64,000 nucleotides of DNA, from positions 1 through 64,000 of the forward strand of contig NZ_CACAYO010000005.1 of assembly GCF_902536725.1 (NCBI RefSeq), in the 5' to 3' direction. Position numbers and translations under genes: made by a program. This document shows, one piece after another, positions 55,046-64,000 of the stretch (the stretch's first letter is position 1; every line of letters begins with the position of its first letter). The stretch is from an uncultured Prochlorococcus sp. Lineage in GTDB: Bacteria > Cyanobacteriota > Cyanobacteriia > PCC-6307 > Cyanobiaceae. The notes beneath the pieces are model-generated. The model saw nothing but the letters and a program-made list of their open reading frames with translations. It searched no databases and was not told where the DNA came from.

Positions 55046-56407
55046 ATGATCTTTAAAAATATTTCCAAGTCAAAACTCACTTTAGCTTTTATTTCAATAG
55101 TCATAACTTTTTTTGTATGGCAACAAGGCTTAAGAGATAGTTTGAATAGACCATCTGTCACATTTGATATTAGTCAAAAAGAGCAAGAAATTGCTGAATT
55201 ATCTGTCCAATCAATACCTGTAAAGTTAAAAAAATTTTTTATAAATAATAATCCTGTTGATCAAATTAATAAATCACTCTCTGATGTCTCATTTGAAGAG
55301 CTAACAGAAAGAAATAAATTAATTCGAATAATTACTTCAAAATCTAATGATTCTATAACCTATAAAAATATATCCAAAGATATTGAAAATAAAAACTTTA
55401 AATTTCTGATTGATGAGATAGAAAAAAAATCTAATAATAATTTATATAAACCAAGTTCTGACAAATTTGATTTGTTTAAAGGTGATAAATTTTTATATCA
55501 CCTTTTAAGCCGGAAATTTGATTTTGACGATAGTGCATTAATCACAAAATCATTTTCAAGGAAAATGTTTTTAAAAATATTAGCTATAAGACTAATACCA
55601 CTTTTAACAATACTTATTGGCTCTATTCTGGCTTTAAAAATATTATGGAAAACCATATCTTTAAAAAAGTTTGGATGGAAAGAAATTAATTACTTAGATT
55701 TAGAATTGATAGATATGGTTTTATTAATCGCAGGTGGATTTGTTGTTTTAGGAGAAGTGGTATCACCTTTGTTTTCTATCAGTTTGGTTGAACTTTTTTC
55801 TAAAAATATCTCTAATGAGTTGTCTCAATCTTTAAAAATTTTCTTTGGATATATTTTTATGGCTATTCCTCCATTAGGGATATTTTATTATCAAATAAAA
55901 TCTTTGAATGGTGAATTTATTTTTAAAAAGGATTATTTACAGTTCAATTTCTTGCCAATAAAATATGCAATTATTCAGGGAATTAAAGGTTGGTTAACAA
56001 TTGTTCCTTTTGTTTTATTGATCTCTCTAATTATGAATAGTCTGATCGATAACCAAAATGGTAGTAACCCTTTGTTGGAAATTGTTCTTCAGAAGAATAA
56101 TAACTTATCATTTTTTCTATTATTTGTAACGACAACTATACTAGCTCCTCTGTTTGAGGAGATTATATTTCGCGGCATTTTACTACCAAATCTATCAAGA
56201 AATTTTGGAGTAATTTCGGGCATTATAGTTTCAGCATTTATCTTTGCATTAGCTCATTTAAGTTTGGGAGAAATGCCACCATTATTTGTTCTAGGGATCG
56301 GATTAGCAATTACAAGAATCGCTTCAGGGAGTCTGTTTTCCTCTGTGATTATGCATTCTTTATGGAATGGATTGACTTTCTTAAATTTGTTCTTATTGAG
56401 GACATAA
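55046..56407 (+). CDS. CPBP (Abi) family intramembrane metalloprotease
   Basis: 453 residues. After an N-terminal helix (SKLTLAFISIVITFFVWQQG) there is a large polar segment of about 150 residues, then eight or so helices. The protease core is FEEIIFRGILLP (EExxxR, about 372) with AFIFALAHLSLGEMPPLFVL (His) and the final MHSLWNGLTFLNLF. Family members process prenylated proteins in eukaryotes or act in bacteriocin immunity; the cyanobacterial role is unclear. Directly upstream of the FtsL-like gene and ftsI. Confidence 0.88.
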   Translation: MIFKNISKSKLTLAFISIVITFFVWQQGLRDSLNRPSVTFDISQKEQEIAELSVQSIPVKLKKFFINNNPVDQINKSLSDVSFEELTERNKLIRIITSKSNDSITYKNISKDIENKNFKFLIDEIEKKSNNNLYKPSSDKFDLFKGDKFLYHLLSRKFDFDDSALITKSFSRKMFLKILAIRLIPLLTILIGSILALKILWKTISLKKFGWKEINYLDLELIDMVLLIAGGFVVLGEVVSPLFSISLVELFSKNISNELSQSLKIFFGYIFMAIPPLGIFYYQIKSLNGEFIFKKDYLQFNFLPIKYAIIQGIKGWLTIVPFVLLISLIMNSLIDNQNGSNPLLEIVLQKNNNLSFFLLFVTTTILAPLFEEIIFRGILLPNLSRNFGVISGIIVSAFIFALAHLSLGEMPPLFVLGIGLAITRIASGSLFSSVIMHSLWNGLTFLNLFLLRT

Positions 56408-56491
56408 AGAATTTAATTTTTTACTTGCGAATCAAACAAAAAGATGTTTATTTAATTAATAACACTTCTTTTATTTAAATAAAAACCATAG

Positions 56492-56920
56492 ATGAAACCT
56501 TATGGGAATCAACTTAATTTCAAAAAAAAAGTAACATATGAAAGTAAAAAAAAATTTGAAAAAACATCCATAATTAATATCAAATTAATACATCAAATTT
56601 TCGACTCTATTAATATCTCTCTTTTGGTATTAATTTCCACCTTATTTTTTTTATCTTTTAATAGTCAAAGAAAATGGTCAAATACATATAAAAACTTATC
56701 TAAAACAAGAGCCATCAATAATAGTCTAATTGATTATATTTCTAAAATTGAGGAATTTTATATTAGTGAACTTGAGTCTATTAATACTTATAGAAAAACT
56801 AAACCTGAAGATTTAATCTATCTAGATAAACTTCCAGAAAAAAAAGAAAGTTTATTTAAGAAAAATTTAAGTAGTTTCATTCAAGGTTTTAGTGATAACA
56901 AATATCAAAGAGGATATTGA
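56492..56920 (+). CDS. bitopic membrane protein upstream of ftsI, FtsL-like candidate
   Basis: 142 residues. Basic cytoplasmic N terminus (about 37 residues), a single helix at about 38-57 (FDSINISLLVLISTLFFLSF), then a polar extracytoplasmic part with heptad-like character (about 60-98, QRKWSNTYKNLSKTRAINNS ... ISKIEEFYISELES). This is the layout of FtsL/DivIC. The stop codon overlaps the ftsI ATG (TGATG), matching the ftsL-ftsI order of other bacteria. Sequence similarity to FtsL is too weak for me to claim identity; assignment rests on topology and position. Confidence 0.7.
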   Translation: MKPYGNQLNFKKKVTYESKKKFEKTSIINIKLIHQIFDSINISLLVLISTLFFLSFNSQRKWSNTYKNLSKTRAINNSLIDYISKIEEFYISELESINTYRKTKPEDLIYLDKLPEKKESLFKKNLSSFIQGFSDNKYQRGY

Positions 56921-58671
56921 TGAAAAAATACAAGAAGATTGTTCGTCTATTACCTCTTGATCAAAGAAGATTTAAATTTCTCTATATTTTTTGCTTAATT
57001 TTAATATTTTTTTTGTTTGGTAGGTTAGTCAAATTGCAAGTCTTTAACGCATCTGATTTGGAAAGGAGAGCTAGATTAATTCAGTCTTCTAAAACTAACG
57101 CCTTAAAAAAAAGGCGATCAATTGTTGATAGAAATAATAGACTAATTGCTTACGATAAACCGCTCTATAAATTATGGGCTCATCCAAAATATTTTAATTT
57201 TCCTGGTGATTCAATTAACAGAGTTCGGAGTATTGAAGAAGTTGCAGAAAAATTGTCAGATATATTAGATATTAATGATGAAATACTCTTGCGTAAATTT
57301 AATAATAAAATGGGCGGCATCAAGCTTTTGGATAAAATTTCCGAAGAAAAAGCAGAAAAGATTAAGAACCTTCAGATAAGCGGACTTGATTTGTTTAAAT
57401 ATTCGCAAAGATTTTATCCACAAGGGGAGCTTTACTCTAATCTTGTCGGTTTTGTTAATGATGAGAATATAGCTTCAGCGGGTTTAGAGCTTCATTTAGA
57501 TAATCAAATTAAAGTTTTTAATAAAAGTAATTTAATAAAAAGAGGAGGAGATGGAACTCCTCTACCGGATAATTCAGCGCCAGGTGATTTTATTTCTGAT
57601 TACAAAAGTTTAGGCCTAACTATAGATTCAAAATTACAGAAAGCGTCATTCAATGCATTATCAAAGCAAGTAACCAAATGGAAAGCAAAGAAGGGATTTG
57701 CCATAGTTATGGATGTTAATAATGGTCGGATTCTCTCCTTGGTTTCAGCTCCGTCATATGATCCAAATAAATTTTGGAAGTATGATTCTGAACTCTTTAG
57801 GGGTTGGTATTCTCAAGATTTATTTGAGCCTGGTTCAACTTTTAAACCTATAAATCTTGCCTTAGCGTTAGAAGAAAAAGTAATTCAAAAAGATGGATTT
57901 GTTGAAGATATTGGAAAAATAAATGTTGGAGGGTGGACACTTTCTAATTGGGATAAAAAAGGTAATGGATATATTGACTATCCAAAAGTATTGCAGGTCT
58001 CAAGTAATGTTGGGATGGTAAAAATAATGCAAAATTTAGACCCCACAATTTATTGGGATTGGCTAAAAAATTTAGGTATAAATAAAAATTTAGAGACTGA
58101 CTTATTTGAATCAACTGCTGGCCAACTAAAGAGAAAAGATTTATTTGTAAATCAATCAATTGAGCCTGCTGTAACTTCTTTTGGTAAAGGGTTCTCAATC
58201 TCACCACTTAAATTGGTTCAACTTCATGCGGCTCTAGCAAATGGTGGTTTTGAAGTGACTCCTCATGTAACTTCAACTTTCAAAGAAAGAGATAATAAAA
58301 ATCCAAAAAAACAATTTTTTTCACACGAAGTCTCTAAAACTGTTCTTGAATGGATGGAAAGTGTAGTTGATAAAGGTAGTGGATCTGGAGTAAAAATTGA
58401 GGGTTACAGGATAGCAGGGAAAACGGGTACTTCCCAAAAAGCTTTTAATGGTTCCTATACAAGTAAAAAAGTTTGTAGTTTTGTGGCGACCTTACCAGTT
58501 AATGATCCGAAATATGCTGTCTTAGTAGTTGTTGATGAGCCATCTAAATCTTATGCATATGGTTCAACTGTTGCCGTACCAGTTGCTAAGGAAATTATCG
58601 AGAGTTTGATAGTAATTGAAAAAATACCTCCCAAGATTAAAGATCATGGAATGATTGTTAAAAAACCCTAA
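56920..58671 (+). CDS. ftsI: peptidoglycan D,D-transpeptidase FtsI (PBP3-like, class B PBP)
   Basis: Septal cross-linking enzyme. 583 residues from ATG 56920 (GAGG eight bases upstream). N-terminal membrane helix (FKFLYIFCLILIFFLFGRLV), a dimerisation/pedestal region with RRSIVDRNNRLIAYD, and the transpeptidase domain with motif 1 PGSTFKP (catalytic Ser), motif 2 SSNVGM, and motif 3 KTGTSQ. Starts by overlapping the FtsL-like gene by one base. Confidence 0.95.
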   Translation: MKKYKKIVRLLPLDQRRFKFLYIFCLILIFFLFGRLVKLQVFNASDLERRARLIQSSKTNALKKRRSIVDRNNRLIAYDKPLYKLWAHPKYFNFPGDSINRVRSIEEVAEKLSDILDINDEILLRKFNNKMGGIKLLDKISEEKAEKIKNLQISGLDLFKYSQRFYPQGELYSNLVGFVNDENIASAGLELHLDNQIKVFNKSNLIKRGGDGTPLPDNSAPGDFISDYKSLGLTIDSKLQKASFNALSKQVTKWKAKKGFAIVMDVNNGRILSLVSAPSYDPNKFWKYDSELFRGWYSQDLFEPGSTFKPINLALALEEKVIQKDGFVEDIGKINVGGWTLSNWDKKGNGYIDYPKVLQVSSNVGMVKIMQNLDPTIYWDWLKNLGINKNLETDLFESTAGQLKRKDLFVNQSIEPAVTSFGKGFSISPLKLVQLHAALANGGFEVTPHVTSTFKERDNKNPKKQFFSHEVSKTVLEWMESVVDKGSGSGVKIEGYRIAGKTGTSQKAFNGSYTSKKVCSFVATLPVNDPKYAVLVVVDEPSKSYAYGSTVAVPVAKEIIESLIVIEKIPPKIKDHGMIVKKP

Positions 58672-58761
58672 AATTATCCAATTTTATAAATATTTAGTTC
58701 ATTATCTGATGATTTCATGTGAAATTAAAGCTAGTTTATGTGTATATATGATTATTTAGAT

Positions 58762-59763
58762 ATGGAATCAATTTTAGAACAATTGTCATCAATGACCGTT
58801 GTTGTTGCTGATACTGGAGATTTAGATTCGATAAAAAAATTTCAACCAAGGGACGCCACCACCAATCCATCGCTAATACTTGCTGCTGCTAAGAACCCTG
58901 ATTATGTGAAATTAATTGATAAAGCTTTAGAAAGTTCAGAAAATGCATTGCCCCAAGGATTCTCTGAAATTGAATTAATCAAAGAAACTGTTGATCAAGT
59001 TTCAGTATTTTTTGGAAAAGAAATATTGAAAATTATTTCAGGGCGCGTATCTACAGAAGTTGATGCAAGATTGAGCTTTGATACCGAAGCTACGGTATCA
59101 AAAGCGAGAAAATTGATCAATCTTTACAAAAATTTTGGCATTGAAAAGGAAAGAATTTTGATTAAGATTGCTGCAACTTGGGAGGGAATTAAGGCAGCTG
59201 AAATTTTGGAAAAAGAGGGTATTAAGTGCAACTTAACTTTACTTTTTAACTTCTGCCAAGCGGTAACTTGCGCCAATGCAAAGATAACTCTAATTTCTCC
59301 GTTTGTTGGCCGTATATTGGATTGGCATAAAGCAAAAACTGGTAAAACTAGTTTTGTTGGTGCTGAAGACCCTGGTGTTATTTCGGTTACACAAATATAC
59401 AAGTACTTTAAAGAAAAGGGATTCAAGACAGAAGTAATGGGAGCTAGTTTTAGAAATCTTGATGAAATAAAAGAATTAGCAGGTTGCGATCTTTTAACAA
59501 TCGCACCAAAATTTCTTGAGGAACTGAAAAAAGAAAAAGGAGAGTTAGTTAGAAAATTAAATGTAAGTACCCAAATGAATAATTCTATTGATTACGAATT
59601 TGAAGAAAAAGATTTCAGATTAAGTATGTTGGAAGATCAAATGGCAAGTGAAAAGCTTAGTGAAGGTATCACTGGATTCAGTAAGGCTATAGAAGAATTG
59701 GAAGAGCTGTTACTAAAGAGATATTCGGAGATTAAAAATCATAAATTGATTTCTGCTAACTAA
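58762..59763 (+). CDS. tal: transaldolase (class I, TalB-like)
   Basis: Pentose-phosphate pathway; in Prochlorococcus also an important source of sugar phosphates at night. 333 residues from ATG 58762 ([20 protein letters not shown]); an ATG at 58738 would add eight residues and is less likely. [20 protein letters not shown] and the Schiff-base lysine in [20 protein letters not shown] are standard. Converges on the geranylgeranyl-reductase-like gene. Confidence 0.95.
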   Translation: MESILEQLSSMTVVVADTGDLDSIKKFQPRDATTNPSLILAAAKNPDYVKLIDKALESSENALPQGFSEIELIKETVDQVSVFFGKEILKIISGRVSTEVDARLSFDTEATVSKARKLINLYKNFGIEKERILIKIAATWEGIKAAEILEKEGIKCNLTLLFNFCQAVTCANAKITLISPFVGRILDWHKAKTGKTSFVGAEDPGVISVTQIYKYFKEKGFKTEVMGASFRNLDEIKELAGCDLLTIAPKFLEELKKEKGELVRKLNVSTQMNNSIDYEFEEKDFRLSMLEDQMASEKLSEGITGFSKAIEELEELLLKRYSEIKNHKLISAN

Positions 59764-59790
59764 ATTTAAGTTTGAATTGAAAAAAAAGAA

Positions 59791-60924
59791 TTAAGTTCCA
59801 CTATTTGTTAAAAGTCTTTTAATAACTCTTTTTGCAATATCTTCATAACTCATTTCTCCTGATAATATTTGAGCAATACGTTTGGGTGCTGTTTTTCTTT
59901 TGACACCTAATTGGTATCCAGTTCTAGGAAATCTATAAAATACTTGGGCTATTCTCCTTCCCCAAGCCATTGATTTCCCCCAAATGTCGTTAATTTTTTT
60001 TGTATAAAGATTTAAATTATCTACTTTCCCTACTAGGCACTGATCTATATATTCTGCAGCGTAAAAACTGCTAATCAAAGAAGGTCTGATTCCTTCAGCT
60101 AAAAAAGGATCACATAGAGATGCTGCATCTCCAACCGCTAAAACTTTATCCCCATTAATTGAATGTAAGCCATTCCATATTCTCAGTTTCTTACTAATTG
60201 TTTTATGAGGAAAATCATCAAAACCGAAGCTTCTGATAACTTGTTTATTTATAGCCTGATTTTCTAAGAGACCATTATTTATAAAAGTACCTAAACCAAT
60301 ATTTAAGCTTTCTTTTAAGGGAAATGCCCATGCAAAACCAAATTTTATAAATCCAAACTCAAATCTAACTGCATCTCTAGGTATATCACCTAACCCTTTC
60401 AATCTTAATGAGATTGTGTTAGCAAATTTCGGTTTTCTTGGACCTAAATTGAAATAACTCGCCCATTCCGATTGGGACCCATCTGCAATTACAAGAAATT
60501 CTGTAATATATTTTATTTTGTTATTGCAAGTAATTTCCCATTTATCATTTTTTTTTATGATTTTTTTTATTAATAATTGTCTAATTAACTGAACTCCATT
60601 ATTCAAGGATTCATCAAGTAAAAATTGATCTAGTTTTTCTCTTTTAACAATCCAAAATGGGGATTCACCAGTCAGATCAGCAGTTACATTATCTGCAGCT
60701 TTCCATCTGAATTCAACATTCTTAATTTTTGATTCTATGCAATCTTCTATATTTAAAGGAAGAAATTTTTGCATTGAAGATGCCATCCCACCTGCACATG
60801 GTTTGTAATCTTGGGATTTTTCTTTTTCAATAATTAAAACTGAATATCCTTTCTTTGATAGGTTAAGAGCAGTGGAAGATCCTGATAAACCTCCACCAAT
60901 TATTACAACGTCAAATCCGATCAA
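59791..60924 (-). CDS. FAD-dependent oxidoreductase, geranylgeranyl-reductase family
   Basis: 377 residues from a TTG that overlaps the frr stop as TTGA. FAD-binding [20 protein letters not shown] at residues 6-25, then [15 protein letters not shown] and the C-terminal [20 protein letters not shown] (GD motif). Related to ChlP-type reductases, which hydrogenate geranylgeranyl groups of chlorophyll and tocopherol, but ChlP proper is longer. Substrate unknown; an isoprenoid or other lipid is likely. Confidence 0.82.
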   Translation of the reverse strand: MIGFDVVIIGGGLSGSSTALNLSKKGYSVLIIEKEKSQDYKPCAGGMASSMQKFLPLNIEDCIESKIKNVEFRWKAADNVTADLTGESPFWIVKREKLDQFLLDESLNNGVQLIRQLLIKKIIKKNDKWEITCNNKIKYITEFLVIADGSQSEWASYFNLGPRKPKFANTISLRLKGLGDIPRDAVRFEFGFIKFGFAWAFPLKESLNIGLGTFINNGLLENQAINKQVIRSFGFDDFPHKTISKKLRIWNGLHSINGDKVLAVGDAASLCDPFLAEGIRPSLISSFYAAEYIDQCLVGKVDNLNLYTKKINDIWGKSMAWGRRIAQVFYRFPRTGYQLGVKRKTAPKRIAQILSGEMSYEDIAKRVIKRLLTNSGT

Positions 60925-61469
60925 ACTTTTAGAATTTCCTTCTCTTTCTCAGACAATTTAGTTTCTATTAAAGCAATATATTTATCAGTAATTTTCTGAA
61001 TTTCAGATTGATTGTCTCTCGATTCGTCAATAGAGATGAGACCATCTTTTTCTTCTTTTTTTTCTTTATCAACAGCATCTCTTCTAATATTTCTCAAAGC
61101 TACTTTCCCTTCCTCTGCATATTTAGAGGCTAATTTACAAAATTCTTTTCTTCTTTCCTCTGTTAAAGGAGGAACATTTATTCTTATAACTTTCCCATCA
61201 TTATTTGGAGTAATACCTAAATCACTCATAGAAATAGATTTCTCTATGGCTTGTAAACATGAAATATCAAAGGGTTGTATTGAAATTGTTTGTGAATCAA
61301 CTGTGCTTATTGTGGCAAGTGATTTGATTGGTGTTTCTGCTCCATAGTACTCAACACTTACTCTGTCTAACAATGAGGCATTTGCTCTACCTGTCCTAAT
61401 GGTATTAAAGTTTCTTTGGGTTGCTTCAATACTTTTATTCATATTTTCTTGAATTTCTTTTTCTTTCAT
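60921..61469 (-). CDS. frr: ribosome recycling factor
   Basis: Splits post-termination ribosomes with EF-G. 182 residues, normal length: [40 protein letters not shown], the [14 protein letters not shown] segment, [14 protein letters not shown] and [14 protein letters not shown]. It follows pyrH by 22 bp, the usual pyrH-frr order. Confidence 0.97.
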   Translation of the reverse strand: MKEKEIQENMNKSIEATQRNFNTIRTGRANASLLDRVSVEYYGAETPIKSLATISTVDSQTISIQPFDISCLQAIEKSISMSDLGITPNNDGKVIRINVPPLTEERRKEFCKLASKYAEEGKVALRNIRRDAVDKEKKEEKDGLISIDESRDNQSEIQKITDKYIALIETKLSEKEKEILKV

Positions 61470-61491
61470 AATAAAAAAATTTAAATAAGCT

Positions 61492-62196
61492 TTAACTAAT
61501 TAATGAACCTATAGGATCCCCAGAAACAGCTTTGGAGATGTTCCCTTTCTTGAATATATCAAAAACCATAATGGGGATATTGTTATCTTTGCATAGTGCA
61601 ATCGCAGTACTATCCATTACTGCGATTTCATCGCTAAGAACTTGTTGATAACTAAGAGTAGAATATTTTTTTGCATCTTTAAATTTATTAGGATCACAAT
61701 TATATACTCCATCAACTTTGGTAGCCTTCATAACAACTTCAGCATTTATTTCTGCTGCCCTAAGAGCCGCTGTAGTGTCAGTTGTAAAAAATGGATTTCC
61801 GCATCCACCTCCGAAGACTACAACTCTACCTTTCTCAAGATGTCTAATTGCTCTTCTTCTTATATAGGGTTCTGCAATTTCTTGCATTTCTATGGCTGTT
61901 TGCACTCTGGTTGCAACTCCTACTCTTTCTAAACCATCTTGAAGTGAAATTGCATTCATTACTGTTGCGAGCATCCCAACATAATCCGCCGTAGCTCTAT
62001 CCATGCCATCTGCAGACCCTTTAAGCCCCCTAAATATATTTCCACCCCCAACAACTATTGCAAGTTGTACATTATTTTCGACTACTTTTGAAACATCCTC
62101 TGCAATTGATTGAACTATAGCGGGATCAATACCATATGGTTTTTCACCCATTAGTGCTTCACCACTAAGTTTTAAGAGAACCCTTTTGTAAGTCAT
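61492..62196 (-). CDS. pyrH: uridylate kinase (UMP kinase)
   Basis: Bacterial-type UMP kinase of the amino-acid-kinase fold. 234 residues: [20 protein letters not shown] (substrate loop), [56 protein letters not shown] and [20 protein letters not shown]. Upstream of frr; cobO lies 127 bp further upstream on the same strand. Confidence 0.96.
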   Translation of the reverse strand: MTYKRVLLKLSGEALMGEKPYGIDPAIVQSIAEDVSKVVENNVQLAIVVGGGNIFRGLKGSADGMDRATADYVGMLATVMNAISLQDGLERVGVATRVQTAIEMQEIAEPYIRRRAIRHLEKGRVVVFGGGCGNPFFTTDTTAALRAAEINAEVVMKATKVDGVYNCDPNKFKDAKKYSTLSYQQVLSDEIAVMDSTAIALCKDNNIPIMVFDIFKKGNISKAVSGDPIGSLIS

Positions 62197-62323
62197 TCAA
62201 TAATTGTACTTTTAAGACGATAGCAAGTAAATGCACCAAATTTATTTTTTGTTCAGATATTGCTTGCGTCTTTAAACATTTCTAAACCTGCCTAAAGAAA
62301 ATTTAAATAATAATTTGCTGTAA

Positions 62324-63016
62324 TTAAAATTCAACACATTTTTGTGCTTTTATTCCTTGTTCTTTAAAAGGATGTCTAATTAGTTTCATTTCTGTAACTA
62401 GATCAGCGTAATTGATAATCGAATCAGATGCTCCCCTTCCAGTTAAAACAATATGATTTTTTCTATTATTTAAGCTATTTAAAAAAGTGATAATTTCTTC
62501 TGGTGCAAGATAACCAAGTTTTGTAGCGATATTAATTTCATCAAGAATGATAAGTTTATAAGATTTGTTTTTAATATATTCTTTGGCTAGTTGCCATGCT
62601 TCTTGAACTAATTTTTCATCTCTTATTCTGTCTTGTGTTTCCCAAGTAAATCCTTCTCCTAAAGAATGCCAAGATATGTTTGAAGACAAATTTTTAAGTG
62701 CTTTTTCTTCCCCAGTGGTCCAGCCTCCCTTGATAAATTGAATTATTGCCACTTTATAGCCATGCCCTATCGTCCTTAAAGCCATACCTAAAGATGCAGT
62801 TGTCTTGCCCTTGCCATTTCCTGTAAAGACAATTAATAATCCTTTTTTTGTTTTTCTGATTTGTAATCTTTCGGCTTGAATATCTTTTCTTTGCTGCATT
62901 CTTTTTTTATATGAGCTCTCATCGCTCTCTGGGGATAGTTTTCCACCCATTCCAAGTTTTTTTGCTTGATTATCGAGATTAAATATTTTCTCAGAAGATG
63001 GAGGTTTTTCTTGCAT
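62324..63016 (-). CDS. cobO: cob(I)yrinic acid a,c-diamide adenosyltransferase CobO
   Basis: Adds the 5'-deoxyadenosyl ligand to the corrinoid. 230 residues: P-loop IVFTGNGKGKTTASLGMALR at about residue 58, ATP-site IQFIKGGWTTGEEKALKNL, LIILDEINIATKLGYL and HIVLTGRGASDSIINYADLV. The charged N-terminal 50 residues look flexible. Together with cobM and cobK it shows corrin synthesis in this organism, with the genes dispersed. Confidence 0.95.
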   Translation of the reverse strand: MQEKPPSSEKIFNLDNQAKKLGMGGKLSPESDESSYKKRMQQRKDIQAERLQIRKTKKGLLIVFTGNGKGKTTASLGMALRTIGHGYKVAIIQFIKGGWTTGEEKALKNLSSNISWHSLGEGFTWETQDRIRDEKLVQEAWQLAKEYIKNKSYKLIILDEINIATKLGYLAPEEIITFLNSLNNRKNHIVLTGRGASDSIINYADLVTEMKLIRHPFKEQGIKAQKCVEF

Positions 63017-63051
63017 TTGAACCTAATTTTTTATTTTATGATTATAAATCT

Positions 63052-64000
63052 TTAAATATTTTTAGCTTTTTTAACTTTTAATAGTGCATTATTTACTGCT
63101 TGTTGTTGATCTCTTTTAGTAATCCAGTGGTGATAAGTTTGCGTATGTAAACTAACCGAATGTCCCATCATTCTAGCTGCCACAGTATCAGGTAAATCAT
63201 AAAAAATAGTTCTTACTGCCCAAGCATGCCTTAGATCATAAGGTTTTATTTGTAAAGAGTAACGCTTAAACTGATCTGTAATTTTTTTCCCAATATTCTG
63301 TAAGGTTGTGATTTTAAGGTCTCTTTTAATATTTGGTAGTAGTTCTGGATTTTCTCCAAGTTTTGATAATTCGAACTTTTCCACCCATTCAGGATGAAAT
63401 GGCCAAACTTGATGCTCCCCAGTTTTAGTTGTAGGTAAAACTCTAATAATTTTGTCCCCAAAATTAGTTAGTGAACTTAAATCACAAAAAAATACTTCAT
63501 GATTTCTTAAACCATATGTTGCCATCAAACCAAAAACAAATTTCCAAGATTTGTTTGGTATCTTCTCCCAAAGTTTTTCTATTAATTCGTCGGTCGGAAG
63601 TTCCCTAAATCCCGCTTTGTTTAGACCATATCCTCTAGAATTTAATTTCCAATCATCTGGTAGTTTAATGTCCAAAAACTTAGCCAAAACACTTAAAGAA
63701 GTAGCGCATTGTTTTCTACTTCTGCTTCCTTCCTTGTAACTTTCAAGTGTCTTTTGAAATATTTTCTCTAAAGCTTCATTTTCGTGATCACTATATACAT
63801 CTAGGATTCTTTTCATATATGGTTTGTAAGAACTTCTCCAAGTAGTTTTTCTAGAGCTGGCTCTAAAATCACCCTTTTTTTCTTTAAAAAAAAATTCCTC
63901 AAATTGATTTAATTTATTTGGGAATTCAAAACCATCTTTTATTTGCTTTTTATAGTGATTGCCTATCCAATTAATCCATTCAAATTGATTCAATTCCAAT
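63052..64000 (-). CDS. tyrosine recombinase (phage-integrase family), 5' end beyond window
   Basis: About 315 residues are visible; the frame continues past the right edge, so the start is not seen. Catalytic positions of the family: TYGLRNHEVFFCD (Arg), TKTGEHQVW (Lys), PYDLRHAWAVRT (where the usual His-x-x-Arg box reads Tyr-x-x-Arg), MMGHSVSLHTQTYHHW (His and Tyr nucleophile). No excisionase, prophage structural gene or obvious att repeat is adjacent; the tRNA genes are 44 kb away. Could be a domesticated core gene rather than an active element. Confidence 0.87.
   Translation of the reverse strand, partial: LELNQFEWINWIGNHYKKQIKDGFEFPNKLNQFEEFFFKEKKGDFRASSRKTTWRSSYKPYMKRILDVYSDHENEALEKIFQKTLESYKEGSRSRKQCATSLSVLAKFLDIKLPDDWKLNSRGYGLNKAGFRELPTDELIEKLWEKIPNKSWKFVFGLMATYGLRNHEVFFCDLSSLTNFGDKIIRVLPTTKTGEHQVWPFHPEWVEKFELSKLGENPELLPNIKRDLKITTLQNIGKKITDQFKRYSLQIKPYDLRHAWAVRTIFYDLPDTVAARMMGHSVSLHTQTYHHWITKRDQQQAVNNALLKVKKAKNI

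Noticed and set aside
63052-64000. Active prophage
   Set aside because: Only one recombinase gene is visible, next to housekeeping genes; no phage structural, lysis or excision gene.

Overview
The window looks like a stretch of the core chromosome of a high-light-adapted Prochlorococcus (marine picocyanobacterium). The signs are very AT-rich DNA, tiny intergenic gaps, frequent TTG/GTG starts, oxygenic photosynthesis genes (petC-petA, psaF-psaJ, psb27), a high-light-inducible protein, plastoquinone prenylation (ubiA), C5-pathway haem/chlorophyll genes (hemL, hemC), dispersed cobalamin genes (cobM, cobK, cobO) and several small proteins of picocyanobacterial type. The genus call is made from recognised protein sequences and gene order; the clade is a guess. 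There are two tRNA genes and no rRNA, CRISPR or insertion sequence. The only mobility-type gene is a tyrosine recombinase running off the right edge.

Layout. 1-7.4 kb: groEL (cut by the left edge), a 59-residue membrane protein, fabG, ispD, an LD-carboxypeptidase, ubiA, ppx and a membrane-anchored HTH protein. 7.4-13.8 kb: on the minus strand petC-petA-lgt-cobM, tatC, and an rqcH-type gene. 13.9-19.3 kb: gmk, psaF-psaJ with a terminator lying inside the end of gmk, tsaD-hli, a NhaP-type antiporter, gltX. 19.3-20.7 kb: a minus-strand run of a PepSY protein, rplS, tRNA-Trp, a small SH3-like protein and tRNA-Asp leading into gltX. 20.8-28.3 kb: map, an SDR, a plus-strand run of three nucleotide-binding-fold genes, an SPFH/prohibitin gene, hemL and xth. 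28.4-35 kb: two unknown genes, larC and a YbhN-like membrane protein on the plus strand, facing a minus-strand run of YjbQ, pterin carbinolamine dehydratase, a CobW GTPase with a histidine repeat, and an iron-type ABC permease. 35-44 kb: M32 carboxypeptidase, a second inorganic pyrophosphatase, hemC, the principal sigma factor, priA, a DUF3153 protein, argB. 44-51 kb: DUF2854, ssb, cobK, cutA, a PfkB kinase, purA, psb27, proS. 51-64 kb: the standard cyanobacterial-type pyrophosphatase, an ArsC/Spx-like protein, lepB, a double histidine phosphatase, a CPBP protease, an FtsL-like protein with ftsI, tal, a geranylgeranyl-reductase-like gene, frr, pyrH, cobO and the recombinase.

The window is mostly housekeeping, so I do not claim a new defence or mobile system. 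The points most worth checking are: (i) two family I pyrophosphatases, where the standard one has lost two active-site residues (Asp to Ala, Tyr to Ser) and the divergent one keeps them all; (ii) an FtsL-like candidate directly coupled to ftsI; (iii) a CPA1 antiporter whose Asn-Asp motif is Leu-Glu; (iv) a cluster of P-loop/DRTGG, SLOG and YajQ genes that could be a nucleotide-signalling module; (v) a perfect 21-bp coding repeat giving a His-rich metal loop; and (vi) extreme compaction, with convergent stop codons placed back to back, TTGA start/stop overlaps and terminators embedded in neighbouring genes.
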